A stretch of DNA of 30,803 bases. Source: Muribaculaceae bacterium. Lineage in GTDB: Bacteria; Pseudomonadota; Alphaproteobacteria; Rs-D84. The notes under the pieces are model-generated. The model was not told where the DNA came from and did no database searches. It saw nothing but the letters and a program-made list of their open reading frames with translations. The position numbers and the translations under genes were made by a program. The stretch is taken from assembly GCA_023665245.1 (NCBI GenBank), contig JAMPEH010000016.1:1-30803 (forward strand), written 5' to 3'. This document shows positions 1 through 8,801 of this stretch, in pieces; the first letter of the stretch is position 1; each line of letters opens with the position of its first letter.

Positions 1-77
1 ATTTTTTGGAAGAGCCTATCGTTGTCTGCACTGCAAGTGGTACTTGTGTTACACCAAAGGAGTGTAAGCGGAAGTAA
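1..77 (+). CDS. Possible C-terminal tail of an upstream gene (partial)
   Basis: Read from base 3, the first bases stay open for 24 codons to a TAA at 75-77. The encoded tail contains two Cys and ends in a basic Lys/Arg cluster. Two other forward frames are also open over part of this stretch, so the assignment is weak. No family can be recognised from so short a piece. If real, the gene converges with the minus-strand gene ending at 188. Confidence 0.25.
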   Translation, partial: FLEEPIVVCTASGTCVTPKECKRK

Positions 78-134
78 GCCTTATAAAACAATTATGTCAA
101 TAATGGTATAAATGAGTAAACATGGGTATTAAAT

Positions 135-163
135 AGCACCATTAATAAATGGTTAGTGGTGCT
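135..163. terminator. Hairpin between convergent genes, possible weak terminator
   Basis: AGCACCA at 135-141 pairs perfectly with TGGTGCT at 157-163 (7 bp, 15-base loop). An inner alternative, ACCATT/AATGGT, would form a competing small hairpin. It lies between a possible upstream plus-strand gene and the 3' end of the minus-strand gene at 188. Neither side carries a clean run of T, so intrinsic termination is only a possibility. Confidence 0.3.
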
Positions 164-187
164 GCGTACTTTAATTATAATGAAAAA

Positions 188-2134
188 TTAGTTTAATTTA
201 AAATCACCCAACTGCTCCTCAACAATTTTCATGCAGGCATCCAAAAGTTGGCTATCTTCTAAAACAGTACCTTTTTCATCACGTAAATCTAAATGTGCAT
301 TAGCTAAAGAAACCCTGCAATCATTTTGCACTTTGGTATCTGATTGTATGTAGAATTTGTAACCCTTGCCTAAAATCATTGCACTGTAGTATCTGTCAGG
401 AAATAAGCTTGATGAAAATACATACGATTTCTCTTTGGTGCCGCCCAAAAATTTTGGCAATTGCCCATCATTTATTGCCATCCGCTCATCATGAATACCA
501 GCTAAATGCATCATAATATGATTATAATCTATGGTTTCTATTCGCTCATTGCAGACGGATGGCTTGAGGGTTCCGCCACGAAGCATAAGAGGCACATTCA
601 TTCTTTGCTCGCAAATAAAGTAATTATCTTCATCTACATTAAATGCATTTCCGTGGTCGGAAATCAACGAAACGATAATCTCATCTTCGGAATAATGATC
701 CAGTATATAATCATAGAGCCGTTTTAGTTGATAATCCAAATACCCCAATTGCCGTTCATATACAATCCGTCTGTTAGGGCTTGGTGTCTGATACAGACTG
801 CTGCCGCCAATATTATCAATCACATTAACATCAATCGGCAAATGAGTCTGGACAGAAAGCGGCATTGGCCAGTATCCGGAAACATAATGTAAATCCTGAA
901 GATCCATCCAAATAAAGTTGTCCGTTTCAGAAAAAGCAGCCATATGCTCAATTACTTCATTCACACATTCATCAGCATGGAATACCCCTTCTGAGTAACC
1001 ATATAAGGTTCGGTCAATACCCCGTATATATCCATATTGAGGGCAGATGGAATCATTTCCTCCTATTTTTGACGTAAAATATCCATTATCATGGAAAACT
1101 TCAGATAACAATGGCATATCCTCAGGTATCGAATAGTGCAAATTTTGATTTAGCATTTGATGATGTGTAGGGCGGTATCCTGTCCAATATGAGGCAATAC
1201 TTGGATACGTAAACTCTGAACCAGCATAAAATTCAGTGCATATTACACCATTCTTAAAAAAGTTATATGTGTGAGGCATTAGAATGCGAAGCTTATCTTC
1301 TTTGATGCATTTATAATTAAAACTGTCAATAAAAATATTTAATATCAGCTTTTTGTTTCCTTTTTTGTGGTGAAGCGGAATTGGCTTTCCAATTATCATA
1401 GGATATTTTGCATGGAGTGCAATTGGTTTTTCGAGACGGTAATGCTCATATGCTTTCGCATAGTCAGCCTGAAAGCTTTCTGTATTGTTACCTGATTTTT
1501 TGTATGACAATACATTCGCTTTGTTTTCAGTGTTGGTTACAACAGGGAGAATACAAGGGAATGATGTTAAATGTTCGTCAACATCAATATCGCTCCCTTG
1601 CTGAATTATTTCATAAATCTCAGATTGTAATATAACACCATTTTCTATAAAGTTATATGCACCATAATATGGATACCATGAATTATATCTTCCTATGTAA
1701 TAATTTTTTCCAAAATATCTGTGAATTCCCAAATAGTTCTCTATATTTTCGGAAATAGCAAAATAATTCCTTGAAATATCCTTATCTAGCTCATTAACAT
1801 CAAGCAGATTGTTTTTGATCGAAATTTGTATTTCTTTTGGCAGGTGGATCAGTTGTTTAATTGCTATATCGATAACCGTATCGAGTTTGATTGATAACTC
1901 GCTTTCCGGAATAATTTCAGTTCCATAGTTACATTGCATATAATATAAATAACTATAAAAACGATAGCTATCCAGCCATTCTTGCGTGTTTTCTGCACAT
2001 ACTGCCAACATATAAGTTGCCTGTAAATTCAGCCGGTTTCTTTTGACTGCTTCACGGGAGTATTCTAATGCCTCTGTCCATTTTTTCTGTTCCATCAAAA
2101 TTTCTATTTTATTAATCAATGAATCGTAATTCAT
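188..2134 (-). CDS. TPR-like plus alkaline-phosphatase/sulfatase-superfamily transferase
   Basis: The 648-aa product has two parts. Residues 1-70 look like TPR-type helical repeats, and about 260-580 form a metal-dependent alkaline-phosphatase-superfamily domain. Visible candidate metal or active-site residues are D270 in an FIDSF strand, T309 in a T-Y-P-S motif, and D493-H494 in SDHG. Sulfatases carry a formylglycine-forming Cys or Ser at the T309 position. Thr is typical of phosphoethanolamine and phosphoglycerol transferases, so a phospho-substituent transferase or phosphodiesterase is more likely than a sulfatase. There is no signal peptide or membrane anchor, unlike LtaS-type enzymes, so it probably acts in the cytoplasm, perhaps modifying the glycan or its sugar donor (inference). 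It is transcribed away from the methyltransferase at 2361 from its own promoter at about 2250-2279. Confidence 0.75.
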   Translation of the reverse strand: MNYDSLINKIEILMEQKKWTEALEYSREAVKRNRLNLQATYMLAVCAENTQEWLDSYRFYSYLYYMQCNYGTEIIPESELSIKLDTVIDIAIKQLIHLPKEIQISIKNNLLDVNELDKDISRNYFAISENIENYLGIHRYFGKNYYIGRYNSWYPYYGAYNFIENGVILQSEIYEIIQQGSDIDVDEHLTSFPCILPVVTNTENKANVLSYKKSGNNTESFQADYAKAYEHYRLEKPIALHAKYPMIIGKPIPLHHKKGNKKLILNIFIDSFNYKCIKEDKLRILMPHTYNFFKNGVICTEFYAGSEFTYPSIASYWTGYRPTHHQMLNQNLHYSIPEDMPLLSEVFHDNGYFTSKIGGNDSICPQYGYIRGIDRTLYGYSEGVFHADECVNEVIEHMAAFSETDNFIWMDLQDLHYVSGYWPMPLSVQTHLPIDVNVIDNIGGSSLYQTPSPNRRIVYERQLGYLDYQLKRLYDYILDHYSEDEIIVSLISDHGNAFNVDEDNYFICEQRMNVPLMLRGGTLKPSVCNERIETIDYNHIMMHLAGIHDERMAINDGQLPKFLGGTKEKSYVFSSSLFPDRYYSAMILGKGYKFYIQSDTKVQNDCRVSLANAHLDLRDEKGTVLEDSQLLDACMKIVEEQLGDFKLN

Positions 2135-2249
2135 AAGCCTGCTTTTCCTTTCATCAAAACAAGTAATATCTGTTATACGGATGCTATTTCAAAATTCGGA
2201 TGCCGCGTTTAGTTTTCAGATATATTTTATAATTTGTATTAACGTGCTC

Positions 2250-2279
2250 ATTATACAATTGCAATAGTGTTGCGGTCAA
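2250..2279 (-). promoter_or_regulatory. Sigma-A-type promoter for the minus-strand transferase
   Basis: On the minus strand, TTGACC (2279-2274) is followed by an 18-base spacer and a perfect TATAAT (2255-2250). Transcription should start near 2243, giving a leader of about 110 bases before the ATG at 2134. The boxes and spacing were read directly; activity is inferred. Confidence 0.65.
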
Positions 2280-2360
2280 GTTGCCAATTTACATGGAATT
2301 AAAACTATGTTAAAATTTAAAAAGATAATTATAAATATATTTGATCAGTGGAGGCAGCAT

Positions 2361-3017
2361 ATGAAATCTTTTAATGACGGTTGGGAAAAAATCCATGCAG
2401 AGAATGCATGGGGGAAATATCCTTCCGAGCATGTTGTACGCTTTGTGGCGAGAAACTATTATAAAAAGGAAAGAAAAGCTGTAAGGATATTGGATTTTGG
2501 CTGTGGTGCGGGAGCACATACATGGTTTCTTGCCAGGGAGGGCTTTGATACATATGCATTTGACGGTTCAAAAAGTGCGGTGGAGAGGGCGAAAGCATAC
2601 CTTGAAAAAGAAGGGCTTAAAGCTGATTTTAAGGTGATGGATGCGGTGGAACAAGGTTATGCCAATGACTTTTTTGATTGTGTGATTGATAATGTAACCA
2701 TATATGCCAACAAGCTTGAGGATATCAGGCAGATGTATCAAAATATATATAATATGCTAAAGGAAGGTGGAACTATATTAACTATTGTATTTTCAAAAAA
2801 TACACAAGGGTATGGTGAAAGCGAGGAAATAGAGAAGGATACCTTTATCAGTGTACAATTAAGTACGACAATGACGCCGATGGCACATTATTTTGATGAA
2901 GGAAGTCTTACTGATATGCTTGCTGAAATTGGATTTAAGGATATCTGCACCGAGACGAGCCGTTACACAGATAGAGGAAATACAGTCGAGCATATTATTG
3001 TTTCCGCAGTTAAATGA
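2361..3017 (+). CDS. Class I SAM-dependent methyltransferase
   Basis: The product is a 218-aa Rossmann-fold methyltransferase. Motif I is the strand RILDFGCGAGAH, which binds S-adenosylmethionine, followed by an acidic D-G-S segment at the end of the next strand. An upstream in-frame ATG at 2307 would add 18 residues. I prefer 2361 because a GGAGG lies about 6 bases before it and because 2307 has no good ribosome site. The substrate cannot be read from the sequence. The gene opens the first plus-strand group, 68 bases ahead of a glycosyltransferase, so methylation of a sugar or a nucleotide sugar is the natural guess. Confidence 0.8.
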   Translation: MKSFNDGWEKIHAENAWGKYPSEHVVRFVARNYYKKERKAVRILDFGCGAGAHTWFLAREGFDTYAFDGSKSAVERAKAYLEKEGLKADFKVMDAVEQGYANDFFDCVIDNVTIYANKLEDIRQMYQNIYNMLKEGGTILTIVFSKNTQGYGESEEIEKDTFISVQLSTTMTPMAHYFDEGSLTDMLAEIGFKDICTETSRYTDRGNTVEHIIVSAVK

Positions 3018-3085
3018 GGCTTCAAATGCATGATACATTTGGATTGGATTGAAAAATAACATATGGAAGGGAAAAAAGTAAACGG

Positions 3086-5314
3086 ATGGATAAATATATC
3101 AGTGTTATAGTGCCGTGTTATAATGGGGTTAAATATCTAGACAGATGTATAAAGTCCTTACTAGAGCAAACGATTGGATATCGGCATCTGGAAATGATAT
3201 TTGTAAATGATGCATCCACAGACAATACATTGGAGCTGTTGCTTGACTATGAAAAAAAATATCAGGATAACGTAATTGTTATAAACTGTACCCAAAATGG
3301 AAGACAAGGAACTGCAAGAAATTTGGGTATCAAGTATTCCACCTGTGATTACATTGCATTTCTTGACCAGGATGATTGGATTGATCCAACCATGTACGAA
3401 AAATTATATAGTAAGGCGAAGGAACTTGATTTAGATGTTGCCGGCTGTTTATCAGAAGTGATTCAAACAAAAGAAACGATAAATGAAAATCCAGAAAAAA
3501 AAGCGGATGTATATTTTGTCGTAAATGACGAAGCTTCCAGGGAAAATATGCTTTATAACTGGCACTCTGATGGATTTTGGGTGAATTTGTACCGTAAAAG
3601 TGTGATAGTAGATAATGATATTTATTTCCCTGAAAAGTTGGTATATGATGATAATTACTGGGGAACATTAATTCGATTTTATGTGAAAAGCGTATATGTT
3701 TTAGGAGAAGTATTACATCATTATTATTTAACTATGGAATCCTCATCCAGTTTACAAAAAAATCAAAGGTATCATTTAGACAGATTGAAAGTACAGGAAT
3801 TGGCACTAAAAGAACTTAAGGAACGAGGGTTTTATGCCAAGCATAGGGAATATATCAGCAAATCATTTATGTCACCCTATTTTTTTAATTCACTGCATAT
3901 GTTTTTTGGAAGATTTTCGGCAGTACCAATTGACGTATTCAGGCATATGGTGAGTACATTACAAAAAGAAATTCCGGACTATATGGAATATGCAGTTAAA
4001 AGTGGGTTGGAGAATGAAGCCAAATATCTGATTGATTCAAATATAACGCAGGAAGAATTAAATATGCTTCAAGAGGTATATATTAAAAAGGGTATTCGGG
4101 CATGTACAAATTATATTAAGAATTTGAGGACAAACTATAGCGGATTTGTTGAAGAACGAAAAAATACAATTTTAAAATGGAATGAAGCATATTTGCCAAC
4201 GGAGAAAAAATACATTGAAAAAGTTGACGAATTAATTGGGACCGGGACAAATGCTTCCTATGCAAAAATATGTGAAATGTTTGAGGATACGGAAGATTTG
4301 TCCAATGATGAAATCATATCAATTGGAAAAATTCCGATTGATATATTTAGAGAAAGAGAAGAGCTGTCATATCTGATTCAGGCTGTCAACATATATTACA
4401 GAGAGCAGGCTGTAGAGGTTGAGGTTACTATTTTTGACCATGGTGACATGCTTGCTGATATTATAGATGCAATAAATGAAGTGAGACTTTTATTATTTGA
4501 GTTTGAATTTTTTAAAGAAGATGAACCACTTGTTACATATGTGAAAAATAATAAAATATCCCATGCAATGTTATCTTATTTGGCTGCTTCATGCATAGGG
4601 GAGCTTCGTAAGGTTAAAGAAGAACCATGCTATGAACCATCTAATCAGGCTTCAAGACGTCATGCAGGAAAAAAAATAGCATTTATTTTATGTACAAATA
4701 ATGATGTTTATATGCAGCATGCACTGTATTTTATCAGTATGCTTGAAGTGCCATATGGTTGTGAGGTGGAGGTTCTTACAATACAGGATGCGAATAGTAT
4801 GACTAGTGGTTATAATGAGGGAATGACGGCGTCAAGTGCAAAATATAAGATATATATGCATCAGGATGTACTAATCGTAAATCAATATTTTATATATGAT
4901 ATCCTTGATATATTTGAGGATACAAAGGTTGGAATGATTGGAATGGTAGGTGCACCAAGGCTATCTTCAAGTAAGGTTATGTGGTATTCATGCAGAATAG
5001 GAAAAATTTATAGTGCAACTGCTTATAAAACAGATATTATGAAATTTGAATCGGCAAAAGGCAAATATGAAAGTGTTGAGGTTGTTGACGGACTTTTAAT
5101 GGCAACGCAGTATGATATCCCTTGGCGTGAGGATTTATTTGATAAGTGGGATATGTATGATGTATCGCAGAGCTTGGAGTTTCATAGGAGAGGATATGAG
5201 ATTGTCGTACCAAATATGAATGCACCGTGGTGTCTCCATGATGACGGATTTATGAATTTGGACAGTTATTATGGAGAGCTTGATAAGCTAAAGAAAGAAT
5301 ATTATGGGGAATAA
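3086..5314 (+). CDS. GT2 glycosyltransferase fused to a StrF-like (Glyco_tranf_2_5) domain
   Basis: This 742-aa protein has an N-terminal GT-A family 2 domain (about 1-230) with the nucleotide-sugar signature NDAS at 41-44 and a metal-binding DQDD at 94-97. A helical linker follows, to about residue 340. A middle helical region covers about 350-510, and a C-terminal domain of the StrF/Glyco_tranf_2_5 type covers about 527-742, with an H-Q-D motif in its centre and conserved PWREDLFDKWD and WCLHD motifs. The N-terminal half resembles the separate GT2 proteins at 15873 and 16914. The C-terminal half resembles the C-terminal half of the GT4 fusion at 17888. It could therefore carry out two sugar transfers. 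Sugar donors are unknown. No membrane segments are seen. Confidence 0.85.
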   Translation: MDKYISVIVPCYNGVKYLDRCIKSLLEQTIGYRHLEMIFVNDASTDNTLELLLDYEKKYQDNVIVINCTQNGRQGTARNLGIKYSTCDYIAFLDQDDWIDPTMYEKLYSKAKELDLDVAGCLSEVIQTKETINENPEKKADVYFVVNDEASRENMLYNWHSDGFWVNLYRKSVIVDNDIYFPEKLVYDDNYWGTLIRFYVKSVYVLGEVLHHYYLTMESSSSLQKNQRYHLDRLKVQELALKELKERGFYAKHREYISKSFMSPYFFNSLHMFFGRFSAVPIDVFRHMVSTLQKEIPDYMEYAVKSGLENEAKYLIDSNITQEELNMLQEVYIKKGIRACTNYIKNLRTNYSGFVEERKNTILKWNEAYLPTEKKYIEKVDELIGTGTNASYAKICEMFEDTEDLSNDEIISIGKIPIDIFREREELSYLIQAVNIYYREQAVEVEVTIFDHGDMLADIIDAINEVRLLLFEFEFFKEDEPLVTYVKNNKISHAMLSYLAASCIGELRKVKEEPCYEPSNQASRRHAGKKIAFILCTNNDVYMQHALYFISMLEVPYGCEVEVLTIQDANSMTSGYNEGMTASSAKYKIYMHQDVLIVNQYFIYDILDIFEDTKVGMIGMVGAPRLSSSKVMWYSCRIGKIYSATAYKTDIMKFESAKGKYESVEVVDGLLMATQYDIPWREDLFDKWDMYDVSQSLEFHRRGYEIVVPNMNAPWCLHDDGFMNLDSYYGELDKLKKEYYGE

Positions 5315-5391
5315 CAGGACCGTAATTATACGAACAGATAGTTGAATGCTTCATTCAGGTACAAAATATAAGAAATAGGAGAAAATAAGGT

Positions 5392-6564
5392 ATGAATATT
5401 AATTTAGACAAGGCAAGTTGTATTATTCGTGATTTGATAAGCAACAAGGAGTTATCTGTACAGGATACAGATAAAATTCAAATGTTGATGCAACAGGTAA
5501 ACATGCTTTTATTTCATAACCCGACACTTAAGTTTCAGGTGCCACATGATTGTACAACACCCGTTGGCATGGAGGATTTTCGAAGCGAAACAGAGCATGT
5601 TTTAAAGTTGTGGAGCGAGTTTGAACAGCTTAGTACAGGGAATTATGTTAATAGGAAGTTTGCAGAGATATATGCTTTTTTTAAATATGTAGACAGCGAA
5701 GTGATATATGAAAAGGTTGTGTTGCATTTTGAAAGCTTACCAGTCGAAATGAAAGAAAATTTTTTGACTTTGAAAAGAAGATATATTTATATGAAAACAA
5801 AATTGGATTATAGAGATAAAGATTATTCTTTAATTAAAAAGCATATTGAAGTTATGTGCAATGGAGTGGAAGATTATAAGTGGTTGTATGATAATTTAGG
5901 AGATTGGCGTTCTAAATTAATATTAAATGAGATTATCACATATTGGTTTACGTTTGATTTGGATATGCTATGGAATTTGCAGAAAAGTATTTTTCCTGAG
6001 TATTACGACTTGGATATATTGACATGTAATTCTGATGAAGTGTTTGTTGATTGTGGTGCATATATAGGAGACTCTGCATTAGATTTTATAAGCGTATATG
6101 GCAAATATAAAAAGATATATTGTTATGAGCTTACTCCTAGTACATACAAACAGTTAGAGGAAAATTTATCAGGAGCAGATAATGTTATATTAAAGAATAA
6201 GGGGGTTGGAAGTAAAAACGAGATAATTTATATACAAGATAATGAATGTGATGCAGGCAACAGTATTGCAAGAAAGGGTAACTGTCCCATGGAGCTTATA
6301 GCCTTGGATGATGATATTGAAGAGCCTGTTACTTGTATTAAGATGGATATAGAAGGTGCTGAGAAGGACGCACTTGAGGGTGCAAAACGCCACATAATAA
6401 ATGAAAAGCCAAAGTTACTTATATGTGCATATCATACTCCAGAGGATATTTTTGATATTCCGAAAATAGTTACAGATATGAGGGACGATTATAAATTGTA
6501 TTTGAGATATGATGGAAAACCAGGTGGTATATGGCCATGTGACTATGTGATATATGCACTATAA
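5392..6564 (+). CDS. FkbM-family methyltransferase, copy 1
   Basis: This 390-aa protein has a helical N-terminal region (about 1-210) of no recognised family. A C-terminal FkbM-type SAM methyltransferase domain follows. Visible motifs are VDCGAYIGDSA at about 218-228 (SAM binding), CYELTP on the next strand and KMDIEGAE at about 316-323. FkbM enzymes typically O-methylate hydroxyls on sugars or polyketides. The gene starts after AGGAG and follows the GT2-StrF fusion by 77 bases. A clear paralog of the same architecture lies at 20247, also directly downstream of a StrF-like fusion. O-methylation of a glycan residue placed by the neighbouring transferase is the likely role. Confidence 0.85.
   Translation: MNINLDKASCIIRDLISNKELSVQDTDKIQMLMQQVNMLLFHNPTLKFQVPHDCTTPVGMEDFRSETEHVLKLWSEFEQLSTGNYVNRKFAEIYAFFKYVDSEVIYEKVVLHFESLPVEMKENFLTLKRRYIYMKTKLDYRDKDYSLIKKHIEVMCNGVEDYKWLYDNLGDWRSKLILNEIITYWFTFDLDMLWNLQKSIFPEYYDLDILTCNSDEVFVDCGAYIGDSALDFISVYGKYKKIYCYELTPSTYKQLEENLSGADNVILKNKGVGSKNEIIYIQDNECDAGNSIARKGNCPMELIALDDDIEEPVTCIKMDIEGAEKDALEGAKRHIINEKPKLLICAYHTPEDIFDIPKIVTDMRDDYKLYLRYDGKPGGIWPCDYVIYAL
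5527..5559 (+). repeat. 33-bp exact direct repeat, copy 1 (in FkbM copy 1)
   Basis: These 33 bases, beginning CTTAAGTTTCAGGTG and ending GATTGTACAACA, recur identically at 20382-20414 in the same orientation. They lie inside a longer region of high nucleotide similarity between the two FkbM genes. The pair is about 14.9 kb apart and brackets the CDP-sugar operon. Confidence 0.9.
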
Positions 6565-6656
6565 TTATATTTGATAAGTTCAGAACTTTAAAAAAGAAAG
6601 ACAGAAGGAAGTCTGCCAACAGAAAGATACGTGAATATTAAACAAAGGAGGGCAAT

Positions 6657-7436
6657 ATGAAGGTCGTAATTTTAGCGGGTGGTTTCGGAACGAGAATATC
6701 CGAGGAATCGGAATATAAACCAAAGCCTATGATTGAAATCGGTGGTATGCCCATTTTGTGGCATATTATGAAGGAGTATTCTGTATATGGGTTCCATGAA
6801 TTTATAATCTGTGCAGGATATAAGCAGCATATGATAAAGAAGTGGTTTGCGGATTATTTTCTTTATACGTCTGACATGACCTTTGATTTCACGCAGGGAA
6901 ATAAAATGACGATTCACGACCAAAAATCAGAACCGTGGAAGGTGACGGTTGTGAACACGGGACCACATACCATGACAGGAGGACGTATAAAGCGGATTAA
7001 GCCCTATGTGGAAAATGAAACATTTCTTATGACATATGGAGACGGTGTGTGTGATGTTGATATTTCTAAGCTGGTTGCCTTTCATAACAGTCATGGAAAA
7101 ATTGCAACGCTTACATCGGTTATGATGAATCAGCAAAAGGGCGTGCTCGATATCGGAGGAGATAATGCCGTTCGTTCCTTCCGTGAGAAAAGCATGACGG
7201 ATGGGGCACCGATCAATGCGGGATATATGGTTTTAGAACCAAAAATATTTGATTATATTGAGGGTGACGATACGGTTTTTGAGCAGGAACCATTAAGAAG
7301 TCTGGCGGAAGAAGGAGAACTGATGTCCTATTTACATAAAGGTTACTGGCAGTGTATGGACACAAAACGGGAAAAAGATATATTAGAGCACTTATGGGAA
7401 ACAAAACAGGCACCTTGGAAGAAATGGGAGGATTAA
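6657..7436 (+). CDS. rfbF: Glucose-1-phosphate cytidylyltransferase
   Basis: The enzyme makes CDP-glucose and pyrophosphate from CTP and alpha-D-glucose 1-phosphate, the entry step of all CDP-6-deoxy and 3,6-dideoxyhexose pathways. The 259-aa length matches the family. The N-terminal nucleotidyltransferase signature LAGGFGTR is followed by KPKPM and IEIGGMPILWHIMK. The segment GFHEFIICAGYKQHMIKKWF is also typical of RfbF/DdhA. A strong AAAGGAGGG lies before the ATG. The stop is only 2 bases from the rfbH start, so the two are translationally linked. Base composition is visibly richer in GC from here to about 12700 than in the upstream glycosyltransferases. Confidence 0.95.
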   Translation: MKVVILAGGFGTRISEESEYKPKPMIEIGGMPILWHIMKEYSVYGFHEFIICAGYKQHMIKKWFADYFLYTSDMTFDFTQGNKMTIHDQKSEPWKVTVVNTGPHTMTGGRIKRIKPYVENETFLMTYGDGVCDVDISKLVAFHNSHGKIATLTSVMMNQQKGVLDIGGDNAVRSFREKSMTDGAPINAGYMVLEPKIFDYIEGDDTVFEQEPLRSLAEEGELMSYLHKGYWQCMDTKREKDILEHLWETKQAPWKKWED

Positions 7437-7438
7437 GT

Positions 7439-8779
7439 ATGTTTCAGGACAAGACAGAGCAACAGGCAAAGGATGAAATACTAAGTTTGGTAAAAGAGTA
7501 TTGTGATACATTTCACAATCAAAGGAAGCCATTTGAGCCGGGAGACAGAATTGCATATGCTTCAAGGGTATATGATTCGGATGAAATGTGCAATCTGGTT
7601 GACGCTGCATTAGAGTTTTGGCTTACCTCGGGTAGATACACAAATGAATTTGAAAAAGAATTTTCCAAATATTTAGGCGTGAAATACTGTTCGCTTGTGA
7701 ATTCAGGCTCCTCTGCAAATCTGCTTGCTTTCATGGCACTTACGTCGCCGCTTTTGGGTGAAAGGCAGGTACGGCCCGGTGATGAAATGATTACGGTGGC
7801 AGCAGGCTTTCCGACTACGGTTACCCCTGCCATACAATATGGCGTGGTTCCTGTTTTTATTGATGTTACAATCCCACAATATAATATGGACGTGGGTATG
7901 CTTGAGACGGCATTGTCAGATAAGACAAAGGTTGTGATGGCGGCACATACGCTTGGAAATCCATTTGACCTAAAGGCGGTCAGGGAATTTTGTGACAAGC
8001 ATGGGCTTTGGTTGATTGAGGATAATTGTGATGCACTTGGAACAACATATGAGATAGACGGCGAGGTCCGTTATACGGGAACAATCGGAGATATCGGTAC
8101 ATCGTCATTTTATCCGCCGCACCATATGACAATGGGAGAAGGCGGTGCCGTTTATACAAATAATCCATTGCTCCATAAATGTGTCCGTTCTTTTCGGGAT
8201 TGGGGCAGGGATTGTGTATGTAATCCGGGTCAGGACAATATGTGTGGTCACAGGTTTGACGGAAAGTATGGCGAACTGCCCTCAGGATATGACCATAAGT
8301 ATGTTTATTCCCATTTTGGTTATAACCTTAAGGCAACAGATATGCAGGCTGCCGTCGGATGTGCACAGCTTAAAAAGTTCCCGTCTTTCGTTGAGAAAAG
8401 AAAAAAGAATTTTGCACGCTTAAGGGATGCATTAAAGGGATGCGGGGATAAGCTGATTTTGCCTGAGGCATGTGAACATTCTGACCCAAGCTGGTTTGGA
8501 TTTTTGATTACATGTAAGGAGGGCGTGGACCGTAATGTACTGGTTCCTTACCTTGAGGGAAAGGGGATACAGACGCGTATGCTGTTTGCAGGAAATCTTG
8601 TGAAGCATCCTTGCTTTGACCAAATGAGAAAAACGGGAAAAGGATACCGTATAGCAGGCGAATTGACAAATACAGACCGTATCATGAGAGATTCTTTTTG
8701 GATTGGTGTATACCCGGGAATGACGGATGAAATGACGGATTATATGGCGAAGATTATAAAAGAAGCGGTTATGGGTTGA
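7439..8779 (+). CDS. rfbH: CDP-4-keto-6-deoxyglucose 3-dehydrase (E1, RfbH type)
   Basis: This PMP- and [2Fe-2S]-dependent enzyme removes the C3 hydroxyl of CDP-4-keto-6-deoxyglucose. It has the DegT/AryC1 aminotransferase fold, but the usual PLP-anchoring Lys is replaced by His (H228 in PPHHMTMGEGG), the hallmark of E1. Cysteines C197, C259, C261 and C269 give a C-X61-C-X-C-X7-C pattern. The known E1 cluster pattern is C-X57-C-X-C-X7-C, and the difference is explained by a small insertion near residue 205. The frame is open from 7352, but the true start is 7439: it has GGAGGA just upstream, and the longer version would overlap rfbF by 28 codons. The product is 446 aa. The usual partner reductase (E3, RfbI/AscD/DdhD) is not in the window. 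Confidence 0.93.
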   Translation: MFQDKTEQQAKDEILSLVKEYCDTFHNQRKPFEPGDRIAYASRVYDSDEMCNLVDAALEFWLTSGRYTNEFEKEFSKYLGVKYCSLVNSGSSANLLAFMALTSPLLGERQVRPGDEMITVAAGFPTTVTPAIQYGVVPVFIDVTIPQYNMDVGMLETALSDKTKVVMAAHTLGNPFDLKAVREFCDKHGLWLIEDNCDALGTTYEIDGEVRYTGTIGDIGTSSFYPPHHMTMGEGGAVYTNNPLLHKCVRSFRDWGRDCVCNPGQDNMCGHRFDGKYGELPSGYDHKYVYSHFGYNLKATDMQAAVGCAQLKKFPSFVEKRKKNFARLRDALKGCGDKLILPEACEHSDPSWFGFLITCKEGVDRNVLVPYLEGKGIQTRMLFAGNLVKHPCFDQMRKTGKGYRIAGELTNTDRIMRDSFWIGVYPGMTDEMTDYMAKIIKEAVMG

Positions 8780-8801
8780 TGTTGAAAAGGGGGTTATCGA
8801 T

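Noticed and set aside
2307..2360. Upstream start for the methyltransferase
   Set aside because: There is no good ribosome site before 2307, while 2361 has GGAGG at normal spacing. The upstream bases may be promoter or leader.
7519..7998. Antisense frame of 159 codons opposite rfbH
   Set aside because: It is a shadow of the conserved rfbH coding sequence, with no supporting start signal or domain.
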